Part shown: piece after piece, positions 55,330 through 64,000 of the stretch
How positions within the stretch are numbered: the first letter of the stretch is position 1
Layout of the letters: each line of letters starts with the position of its first letter
Position numbers and translations under genes: made by a program
The notes under the pieces: model-generated
The model's input: only the letters and a program-made list of their open reading frames with translations
Told to the model about the DNA's origin: nothing
Database searches by the model: none
Assembly (NCBI GenBank): GCA_033398695.1
Contig: CM065810.1
Location: forward strand, 146,314,358-146,378,357
DNA from: Orobanche coerulescens
Lineage: Eukaryota > Streptophyta > Magnoliopsida > Lamiales > Orobanchaceae
Length of the DNA stretch: 64,000 nt
Direction: 5' to 3'

Positions 55330-56766
55330 GGGGCCGTTGACCAAATTTTCTATTAAGTCCTGTATGGATAAATATGTCTGTCTGGATAAATTGATTCTGC
55401 TGTTTATTTTTTCATCTGAATAAACTGTCTGAATAACAGAAATGACCGATTTACCCCTAGATATGAATTATAAATTATTTTATAAATTGTTGTTTATTTT
55501 TTAAGCCATATAGTTGATATAATCCAAAAATGGCAAGAATAAATTTAGTAATTTTCGAATTTTTTAAATCTTTCATAATTTCTTAGATTTTCTAATTTCC
55601 GATTTTAAAATATTTTTTTTTATTTTTAATATTAATATTCCAGAATTAAAAATAAAATTACCAATTTTTTAATATTTTTTAATACTAGTATAAATATTAA
55701 TTTTCGGAAATTTTTAATATTTTTTATTAAATTTTCTGATTTCTGAATTTTTTAAATAGTTTAGAATTTTTTAGATTGTCTAATTTCCAAATTTAAAATA
55801 TTTTTTTTGATTTCTAAATATTAATATTCCAGAATTAAAAATATAATTACCGATTTTTTAATATTTTTTAATATTAATATAAATATTAATTTTCGAATTT
55901 TTTTAATATTTTTTAATAAATTTATTAATGTCTGAATTTTTTAAATTGTTTCGAATTTTTTAGATTTTCTAATTTCCAAATTTAAATATTTTTTTTATAT
56001 TTAATATCAATATTCCAGAATTAAAAATAAAATTACCGATTTTTTTAGTATTTTTTTAATATTAATATAAATATTAATTTTCGTAAATTTTTAATATTTT
56101 TTAATATATTTACTAATTTCTGAATTTTTTAAATAGTTTAGAATTTTTTTAGATTTTCTAATTTCCAAATTTAAAATAATTTTTTTATTTTTCATATTAG
56201 TATTCTAGAATTAAAAATAAAATTACTGATTTTTTAATATTTTTTAATATTAATATAAATATTAATTTTCGGAAATTTTTTATATTTTTTAATAAATTTA
56301 CTAATTTCTGAATTTTTTAAATAATTTAGAATTTTTTAGATTTTCTAATTTCCAAATTTAAAATATTTTTTTATTTTTTAATATTAGTATTCCAGAATTA
56401 AAAATAAAATTACCGATTTTTTAATATTTTTTAATATTAATATAAATATTAATTTTTGGAAATTTTTAATATTTTTTAATAAATTTACTAATTTCTGAAT
56501 TTTTTAAATAATTTAGAATTTTTTAGATTTTCTAATTTCCAAATTTAAAATATTTTTTTATTTTTTTATATTAATATTCCAAAAATAAAATTACCGATTT
56601 TTAATATTTTGGTTTTGATTATGGCATAATAGTCAACAGCCCTTATCCCATCTGTGCGGTTTAGACCCCTCTTAATTCATTAAGTCGTAAGTAAACGTTT
56701 CTCTATGTCTGCGCGAATAAGTCGTCCAGCCCATTAAGTCCTGTTAAGTTGAGAGTAAACACGCCC
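55330..56766. mobile_element. PIF/Harbinger-like non-autonomous element holding a tandem array
   Basis: The left end GGGGCCGTTGACC and the right end (reverse-complemented GGGCGTGTTTAC) are flanked by TTA at 55327-55329 and 56767-56769. This is the 3-bp duplication type and GGGC..GTTT end style of Tourist-like elements. Near both ends TTAAGTCCTGT/ACAGGACTTAA words face each other. There is no transposase. Most of the interior is the 187-bp tandem array. Confidence 0.6.
55540..56615. repeat. AT-rich tandem array, about 187 bp x 6
   Basis: The marker ATTCCAGAATTAAAAATA (or a close variant) occurs at 55637, 55826, 56012, 56202, 56389 and 56576, giving periods of 186-190 bp. Each unit also holds TAATTTCCAAATTTAAAAT, ACCGATTTTTTAATATTTTT and TAATATAAATATTAATTTTC. 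AT content is extreme. Confidence 0.9.
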
Positions 56767-56884
56767 TTAGTACTTTTTTCTAAATATAGATGTCCTTTTT
56801 ATTTTCCGGGAGAAAGTTTGACTGTGAATAATTTTTATATTTATGCTACGAAAAAGGTCTAAAAAAATATTATTGTTTCAGAAG

Positions 56885-57051
56885 AAACTAAGAAAGCTGT
56901 AAATACGAGTAAATCAATTGTATTCATAACACTGATAGATGACCTTTATATAGACATTGCAATGAGAATCCTTCCATACATAGAATTCCTAGATAAGGTA
57001 AGACATCTAATAGGATCATACTACCGCTAGAAGGATCTATAACCTTCCATC
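56885..57051. repeat. LTR-like repeat, copy 2 (copy 1 at 9303-9500)
   Basis: CTGTAAATACGAGTAAATC, CTTTATATAGACATTGC, AGAATTCCTAGATAAGGTAA and GAAGGATCTATAACC match copy 1. The match is cut at TTCCATC by the third Tekay-like LTR, which starts at 57052, so that element inserted into this repeat. Confidence 0.6.
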
Positions 57052-57612
57052 TGTAATATCCGTAACTTTCCATTTTTAGCAGTTTCCATTTTTGGTGTAT
57101 GGCTATTTTTATCGACTCGCTTATAACCGTTTCGACATTTTGAATCTACTTTGTTCTTGGAGTTTTTCCATTTGGACGAGTTTTGATGATGTTTTCACGT
57201 AATTTCATTTTATGTCATGTTTTGCCGTATGAACATTCGATTCTCGTAAAACTCATTCGTTTTCGTTGTTTTTTGGTTTGTACAAGTTCGTATGGTTGAG
57301 TTGGTCATGTGGAGATTTTCGGTTTGTAAATCCGACGTCGTTTCGTGATTTTCGGACACTTGGGTCATTTTTGTAATTTCCTAATAGTTTAGGGAATCTC
57401 ATTTTCGTTGTCGCATTACAGACCCTCCGGTGGTCGGAATTGTATTTTCTTTCAGCGCTTAACTCCGTCGTCTTGTATATTTCGTGTTCGTATTTCTGGA
57501 TTCTGGCCTTGTCGTGCATTTTGAGTTTCGTACCTTCGACAGCATGACTGTCTTTGCGATCTTGGCTTCTTTGTATTGCTAGCGCACGCTACTCTTTCTC
57601 CCTTGCGTGCGC

Positions 57613-59171
57613 TGATAAGTGTCATTTTTGTACACTTATCCATGATTTGTATCGATAAAATTCACCCATAATTGAGCTAGTTTACTCGTTTTTTGCTTTT
57701 AATTTATTAGTTTTAATAATTTTATTTTTATCGGATGATGATCGGATTAAATAACTGAATTACTCAAGAAACAACATGTTTAATAAATATTCTCTTTGTT
57801 GAATTTTGATATATTCATGTTGTAGGGCTTTCCGAGACGAATTCGGCAGTCTTTAGGATTCAAAATCGAGTTATATATCAAAAGTTATCATCAGAAGAAG
57901 ATTTGGGGCAAAAACGCAAAGTCCGAGGAATTGCAGGCTAAAAACGTAACTATCAAAGCTTCAAATGAGCAAATTTACGAAGCCACGTTACGGTAGTAAC
58001 ATTCGGGAGTTACGGTAGTAACTCCGAATGTTACTAGTAACTCTTGACAGATTGCTATGATTTGTCTAATTTTTATACTTTTGTGTATTATTGAGGGGAT
58101 GGCTGGCATTGATCCGATATAATGTAATAATGCTGTAGTTTTGGAGCTATTAGATGACTTTAGGTGTATAAATAGACCCCTTAGATCCTTCATCATTCAT
58201 CATTCATCATTCATCTTATAATTTTCCATTTTCTTGTAAACTTTTCTTTTTGTGTGAAGAACACACTTGTGTTCTTGAGTGATCTTTGTTAGTGTGGTAC
58301 AACATATGTTGTTCAGAGAGTTTATTGTTTCTATCTCCTTTATCTACTAAGGGAGTTAGGATCAATTCTTTCTCTTGATTCAACTAAACATGACCACCAA
58401 AGCTTGTAATATGTGTAATAAACCCTTTATGGGCTAAGTTTCTTAAGTTGGGATTATAAACAAGGTTAGTCATGTTATTTATGTTTGTATAAAGATATAT
58501 TATGAATTACTTATTATTGTGTGTGATTTTCATTGTTTTAACAATCTTTATTTATTTGGCCAATTAATGAAGATATTTATGGTCTTCATATGTTTGAAAG
58601 AAAATATGTTTGATTAGATCAAATGATCTTCACTCTAAGTTGTTCTAGGGGATAGAAATATACCCCTAGTCCTTAGATGATTCATTGAGTTATTTTCACA
58701 AATCCTAATGCTATGTATTGAAGCCATCAACATAGAAATATAGTGGATTGATTCAATATGTAAGGGCGTTTATAGTTCGAAAGAGAAACCGTCTTTTTAA
58801 GGAAAATCGAATCTACACAACATAATAAGTAAATTCATCTTATGATCTCCAATACATCTTTTATAACTAATGACGAACTAAGTTTGTAATCCCAACTATT
58901 TCATTTTATCGATAATCAATCTATTATTATTGCTATCTTTTTATTTCCTTATAATATTAGAACTATTATTGCAATTTCTTTGCAATTATTAAACCAAACT
59001 TTTTAATTGTGTGTTTCACTCATCTTAAGTATCTATAAAAATAGACTAATAGTGTATAATTCAAATTATAACATAACTTCCTTGTGGGATCGATAAACCG
59101 GACTCAAAAAGTCCACTTTACTACTTGATACGATATCGTGCACTTGCGATAGTTACACAAAAAGCGTGTCA
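57613..59171 (+). repeat. Solo LTR, Tat/Athila-type, inserted in the third element LTR
   Basis: TGATAAGTGTC...AGCGTGTCA, 1559 bp, flanked by the perfect duplication TGCGC (57608-57612 and 59172-59176). Removing it restores GCGTGCGCTAATG, so it landed inside one of the dyad motifs. It carries its own palindromic words at 57983-58045 (TTACGGTAGTAAC twice, GTTACTAGTAAC). Family resemblance to 1873-3135 is described there. Confidence 0.8.
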
Positions 59172-59860
59172 TGCGCTAATGATGTGCGGTTAGCGTACGC
59201 TAACACGTTACTGTTAGCGTGCGCTAACGATTGTTATTTAGCTACTGGACTGTTTTAAGTCCCATTAGCGCGCGCTACTTGTGTCAGTTAACGTGCGCTA
59301 ACTATGCAATTTATATTAGTCAGCGGGCACTTCAGAAACAGCAGTTTTATTCTTTTCTCTTCGTTTTCTTCGACGTGCGACTTCAGAGGCGATTTCCACC
59401 GGTACTGGTCGGAGTTCTCTTCAAATTCCATCACTGTAGAGTCGTGTTAGCATATTGTCATCAACATAATCATCCTCCATCGTCCGAATTCAAGGTATTT
59501 TCATCTAGAACCCTAACTTGTCAACTTTGGGGGGTTTTCCGGGTTTTGCTAATTGGACTCGAATTATTCTAGTATGTTGTGATATTCCTCACCGATTATT
59601 GTTATTGGGTGATTCTCAATCCGTTTTTCTCTATTTTAATCCGCGAATTGTTGATACGGGGAGATTTTGCGTAAACCCTCGCCCGTATCGATTGAACGTT
59701 TTTGTCATGAATTGTAATCGGGGATTGTGGGTGTATTCCGATCGGTTATTGTTGTCCGTTGGGACTGAACTATGTTGATCCTTCGTTTAGGAACCGTCGT
59801 TTTCCACCCGAACCGTTCGTGGTCGTGTTTCACTTCCGTTTCTTCAAGAATGTCTCAAAG

Positions 59861-62308
59861 GCGAGTACTTTACATTTGTTTATGTAACACCCCCAAGACA
59901 TTCAGGGCATATTACAGCGCCGTGGACCCCACAACGTAGAATCCACCAGGCTAACGTACCAAACAAGACATTCGACAACGACAAACAATCATTAATAAAA
60001 CGACAATTCAAATAAAAGACTACAAACTGACAAATAAAATCTGACATCAAATCTATTTCCCAAAACGGGAACACAACATTAACAATTTCAAACAGGAAGT
60101 ACTCGAGTACTTAAACCAATTTTACAATACATAAATCTCAAAATCAGACATCAATAATAATTGTGAATGAACACCAATAATCAACTACTGGACAATATCA
60201 TGCTTGCCCATCATCCTCATACTGCTCGGGTACTCGCTTGTCCCCACGATCGATACCTGAAATACAAAAAGTATTTCCCCCATTTAAGGGGTTAGCGACA
60301 ACTGCTAGTGCAAGTACAATCCATTTGAACTACATTCTAATCAGATGAATATATGCGCCAAAAATCATTTTAGAAAACATTTTATATTCCGGAATATTTA
60401 CAATGTACAATCACAAAACACATTATCTCCAACAAAACACAATTCAAAGTTAACCGTTGGTACGAGACTCACGACCACCGTACCCCGCAGAGCCCCGTCG
60501 GACATCCCTGGGTGGCTAACCACAGTTCACGATACGCACACTCACGGCAATACGTATCCCTAGAGGCCCCGTCGGACCGTCCCTAGGTGAACATACACAT
60601 TTCCATCCACAACGACCACGATAAAGCCATAATTCAAATACTAGAACATGTAAACAAATGTAAAGTACTTGCCTTCGTGACATCTTCGAAGGATCGGAAG
60701 TGAAAAACGACTACGGGCGATCCGAATGGAAAACGGCGGTTCCTAAATGAAGAATTAACATAACTCAGTCCCAACGGACATCAATAATCGAATGGAATGC
60801 ACCCATAACCCCGATTACAATACACGGCGATAGACGTTCAATCGATACGGGCGAGAGTTTACGCAAAATCTCCCTGTATTGATAATTCACGGATTAAAAT
60901 CAAGGAAAATGGATTTGGAATCACCCAATAATCACAATCGATAAGGAATATCATAACATAGTTGAACAATTCGGAACTAATCCCTAGAATCCCGAAAAAC
61001 CCCCAAATTCGTCAAAGTTAGGGTTCCTGAGGAAATACCTTGGATTCGACTGATAGAAGATGTGAATGTTGTAGATTAATCTCCCTTGGTACACAATAAT
61101 CAATCTCTAAAGGAAATCCACGGATTTCTCTGGACAAATCGCTCCAAAGGCACTCAAGAACACTCACGTCGCGAGAAGGGTTGAAGAAGAATGAAAAGAA
61201 ACTGACTGAGGTTAAGTCAGGTTTAAAAACGTTGACAGCGCGTTACGTACATTAACACAAGCTGTTAACGTACGTTATGATGGTCACGTACGTAACCCAA
61301 TACTGGTTAACGTATGTAACCAAATGTCTGTACTGAATTGGGAAGGGTCATAACGTACGTTATGGATCATGCATAACGTACGTTATGCACGTAGCGAATC
61401 TCGATTACGAACACCAGTGCACGCGATCGATTCAACGACGAACCACAACACGAGGATAGAATCAAAAGTGTAAATACGAGGTATTCATAACAACGAAGCT
61501 GAGTGTTCGACAGTAAATGCATTTCCAACTACCGAGGAATCCAAAATACGACAAGGAGATGAATTTCCCTAAACTTATAGGAAATTACAAAAATGGCCCA
61601 AGTGCCCGGAAATCACGAAACGACGTCGGATTTACAAACCAAAAGTCTCAACATGACAAACTCAACCATACGAACTTGTACAAACCAAGAAGCAACGAAA
61701 ACGAATGAGTTTTACGATAATCGAATGTTCATACGGCAAAACATGCCAAAAAATGAAATTACGTGAAAACATCACCAAAACTCGTCCAAATGGAAAAACT
61801 CCAAGAATAAAGTAGATTCAAAATGTCGAAACGGTTACAAGCGAGTCGATAAAAATACACATACACCAAAAATGGAAACTGCTAAAAATAGAAAATTACG
61901 GATATTACAGTTTACATGTTCTAGTATTTGAATTATGGCTTTATCGTGGTTGTTGTGGATGGATATGTGTATGTTCACCTAGGGACGGTCCGACGGGACC
62001 TCTAGGGATACGTATTGCCGTGAGTGTGCGTATCGCGAACTGTGGTTAGCCACCCAGGGATGTCCGACGGGGCTCTGTGGGGTACGGAGGCCGTGAGTCT
62101 CGTACCGACGGTTAACTTTGAATTGTGATTTGTTGTAGATAATGTGTTTTATGATTGTACATTGCAAATATTCCGGAATATAAAATGTTTTTTAAAATGA
62201 TTTTTGGCGCATATATTCATCTGATTAGAATGTAGTTCAAATGGATTGTACTTGCACTAGTAGTTGTCGCTAACCCCTTAAATGGGGGAAATACTTTTTG
62301 TATTTCAG
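59861..62308 (+). other. Putative GC-AG intron in third element LTR (interrupted)
   Basis: Donor AAAG|GCGAGTACTT at 59861, branch-site-like GCTAAC at 62269, acceptor TTTGTATTTCAG| at 62308. Without the nested solo LTR and its duplication the interval is about 416 bp, against 410 in the Tekay element. Confidence 0.4.
59883..61909 (-). repeat. Solo LTR of the third element family, inverted
   Basis: 2027 bp, TGTAACACCCCC...GATATTACA on the plus strand, flanked by the perfect duplication GTTTA (59878-59882 and 61910-61914). Its sequence is the reverse complement of the host LTR, with moderate divergence. The dyad array region (61236-61395) has TAACGTACGTTA words where the host copy has TAGCGYRCGCTA. 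A putative GC-AG intron runs from 60673 to 60257 on the minus strand (GAAG|GCAAGTAC to TATTTCAG|), 417 bp. Confidence 0.9.
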
Positions 62309-62688
62309 GTATCGATCGTGGGGACAAACGAGCACTTGAGCCGTATGAGGATGATGGGCAAGCATGATACTGTTCAGTAGTCAATTGTTGGTGTTCAGTT
62401 CTGTCAATTATTTTTGATGTCTTGTTTTGGGGTTTCTGTATTATAAAACTGGTTTAAGTACTCGAGTACTTCATTTTCAAAATTGTTAATGTGGTGTTCC
62501 CGTTTTGGGAAATGGATTGATGTTGGATTCTATTTGTCAGGTTGTAGTCTTTTAATTGAATTGTCGTTTTATTGATGATTGTTTGTCGTTGATGAATGTC
62601 TTGTTGGTACGTTAGCCTCGTGGATTCCACAGTGTGGGGTCCACGGAGCTGTAATATGCCCTGAATGTCTTGAGGGTGTTACAGAATA

Positions 62689-62700
62689 TGGTATCAGAGC
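62689..62700 (+). promoter_or_regulatory. Primer-binding site (initiator tRNA-Met)
   Basis: TGGTATCAGAGC, exact usual sequence, five bases after the LTR. Confidence 0.88.
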
Positions 62701-62801
62701 TTAGGTTTATGGATACCTAGGCTGTCGGTTATTTGGGTCTAGTCGAGTGTCGTTTTTGAACAGTATCACTGTCATGCCATCATCTCAGTACGCTGATGCT
62801 C

Positions 62802-62905
62802 GTAAGTTTTTCCTAACGTGACTCGTTTCACTGTTCTGTTCTATTCCTGTCTTAGTATCTTGTTACGTTTTGCGTTAGAATTGTACTTACCCGTTACTTC
62901 TTCAG
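62802..62905 (+). other. Putative 104-bp gag-leader intron
   Basis: Donor CTC|GTAAGTTTTT at 62802, acceptor TTACTTCTTCAG| at 62905, directly before the gag frame. Size and position agree with 20280-20381. Confidence 0.4.
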
Positions 62906-62906
62906 A

Positions 62907-64000
62907 ATTTCTGCTGGTAGAGGACGCAGACGCGGTAGGGGACGTGGCGCAGCCAGTGGGGCGGCCATGTCCGATCACTCGGGAACTAATTCGGCGATGC
63001 CTTCTTTGTCGAACAGTGTTCCCCTTAGTTCCGGAGGTCAGCAGGACCAGTCTGCTAGCTCCGGTAATGCACATGAGAATGTTGGAGTGGCCAACATTCT
63101 GCAGCAAGTAGCGAACCAGATGACGCTACTGACTCAGGCCATTCTAGTCGGCCAAGCTAATGCCAACCCGGTTCCGCCTACTGGATCCGGCAATGATAAG
63201 TTACTTCAGGACGTGATTCGTATGTGTCCTCCGCAGTTTGATGGTGCTTCCGACCCCTCTGGTTGGGAGAATTGGCTATTCGAGATGGAGAAAGTATTTG
63301 AGGCTAATAATTGTTCTGAGGAGAGGAAAGTACCCATTGCTCAGTACTTCCTCGCCAAGGAGGCAGCAACGTGGTGGCAAGCGGTGAAATCGCGCGACCG
63401 GGCAGCTACGTGGGCAGAGTTTCGGGATCTGATGGAAGATGAATTCTGTCCATGGCCAGTGAAAGAGGGGAGGATCCGAGCCTTCTTTGAGGCTAAGCCC
63501 CAAGATGTTCCTATTTCTCAAGCTATCAAAGACTACAATCAACAGCTGCATTATGTGGGAAACCAAGTCCGAGATGAGCTTGATAAGATCCGCCACTTTG
63601 ATATGCGGATGAAACCGAGTGCGCCCGATACATGGTGATGCAGGGTGCACGACTTTAAAAGAGTACCGGAACAAAGCGATGGCTTACGAGATGTCGTTTC
63701 TGCAACAGAGATGGCAATCGAAGGAAAGAAGCGAGAAGACCTCCGGTCGGGAGGCAAGTCGGAGGGTATCAGAAGGCTCGATGCAGTTTGCGAGTCTTCG
63801 GGGTCAGTCGCCATCAGTTGGGCGAGGAAACGGTTCTAGGTCTGCTCCTACTGGTTCCGTCCGTGGTCCTACGTGCTTCAATTGTAGTCGCCCGGGCCAC
63901 ATGATGAGTGAGTGTGATAGGCCTCCGATTCAGTATCTTGCTTGTGGTCGGATGGGTCATCGTGCTAAGTTTTGTACGGATGCAGCTCGGGCTCCAGTTA
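62907..64000 (+). pseudogene. gag of third element, frameshifted and cut by window end
   Basis: The frame opens at 62907 with ISAGRGRRRGRGRG. The first codon is ATT where ATG is expected, so the original start seems lost; the first available ATG is 62967. The capsid part has PPQFDGASDPSGWENWLFEM, AQYFLAKEAATWWQAV and YNQQLHYVGNQV, ending at TGA 63636. Two small frame changes near 63620 and 63652 separate this from the rest. The remainder then stays open to the window end and has CFNCSRPGHMMSEC (intact CCHC knuckle) and a second knuckle whose first Cys is Tyr (YLACGRMGHRAKFC). It is homologous to the gag at 20383-21647 but clearly a different family. Confidence 0.88.

Larger units (their letters stand above)
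57052..62683 (+). repeat. Third element 5' LTR with two nested solo LTRs
   Basis: LTR pieces are 57052-57612, 59177-59882 and 61915-62683. Removing the insertions and one copy of each target duplication gives an LTR of about 2.0 kb, matching the 2027-bp antisense copy. Dyad motifs are at 57577-57612 and 59173-59300 (for example TTAGCGTACGCTAA, TTAGCGTGCGCTAA, TTAGCGCGCGCTA). A hairpin GTGGA...TCCAC lies at about 62620-62643. Confidence 0.85.
57052..64000 (+). mobile_element. Third Tekay-like LTR retrotransposon, 5' part (runs off window)
   Basis: 5' LTR 57052-62683 with two nested solo LTRs, an initiator-Met primer-binding site at 62689, and gag from 62907 to the window end. Start TGTAATATCC, end GGGTGTTACA, gag type and leader layout match the Tekay element at 17761. 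Protease, RT and the 3' LTR must lie beyond 64000, so completeness cannot be judged. Confidence 0.85.

Overview
The window reads as nuclear DNA of a eudicot plant. The evidence is one intact intron-containing gene of plant type (translation initiation factor eIF3 subunit k), a second partly visible intron-containing gene, degenerate nuclear 25S rRNA, organelle-like inserts, and a dense pile of plant transposable elements: Ty3/gypsy chromoviruses of the Tekay (Del) clade, Tat/Athila-type solo LTRs, a Cassandra-type TRIM carrying 5S rRNA-like sequence, RTE and L1 LINE remnants, hAT, PIF/Harbinger-like and CACTA-like DNA transposons. No species can be named from the sequence.

Layout. 1-7250 is non-coding sequence I do not recognise, split by a Tat/Athila-like solo LTR (1873-3135, TSD GTTTT) and a non-autonomous hAT (4087-5213, TSD GTCTTTGA). 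7251-11470 holds a GC-rich block, an LTR-like repeat, a CACTA-like end and AT-rich DNA. 11475-17193 is a cluster of broken genes: an antisense RTE 3' end, an RTE endonuclease joined to its 3' tail, an L1 reverse transcriptase split by a Cassandra TRIM, and a five-exon RPA1-like gene fragment on the minus strand. 17761-27438 is a Tekay element with two 2.4 kb LTRs, TSD TATAT and a broken gag-pol. 27941-38901 is a hAT transposon (TSD CTGAGATT/CGGAGATT) whose body is interrupted by a non-autonomous Tekay-like element (28340-36104, TSD GTGAA). The hAT ends about 230 bp before the eIF3k start codon. The eIF3k gene spans 39129-48736 in eight exons. Its 7.5 kb intron 4 contains a 25S rDNA fragment, itself split by a hAT MITE, and about 4 kb of mitochondrial-like DNA. 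49683-52789 carries three consecutive minus-strand coding exons of an unidentified gene. From 53190 there are an RTE 5' fragment, a long foldback element, a Harbinger-like element holding a 187-bp tandem array, and the 5' part of a third Tekay-like element (57052 to the window end). The LTR of this third element has swallowed two solo LTRs, one of them its own family in reverse orientation.

The most unusual shared signal lies in the LTRs. Three distinct Tekay-like families carry arrays of a short dyad-symmetric motif (TAGCGYRCGCTA and the symmetric variant TAACGTACGTTA). They also share a conserved order of elements: a GC-type splice donor (AG|GCAAGTAC), GGTCCGACGGG repeats, a CTAAC branch-site-like word beside a C4/G4 hairpin, then a pyrimidine-rich CAG. 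This looks like a GC-AG intron lying entirely inside the LTR. A second intron of about 100 bp appears to lie between the primer-binding site and gag.
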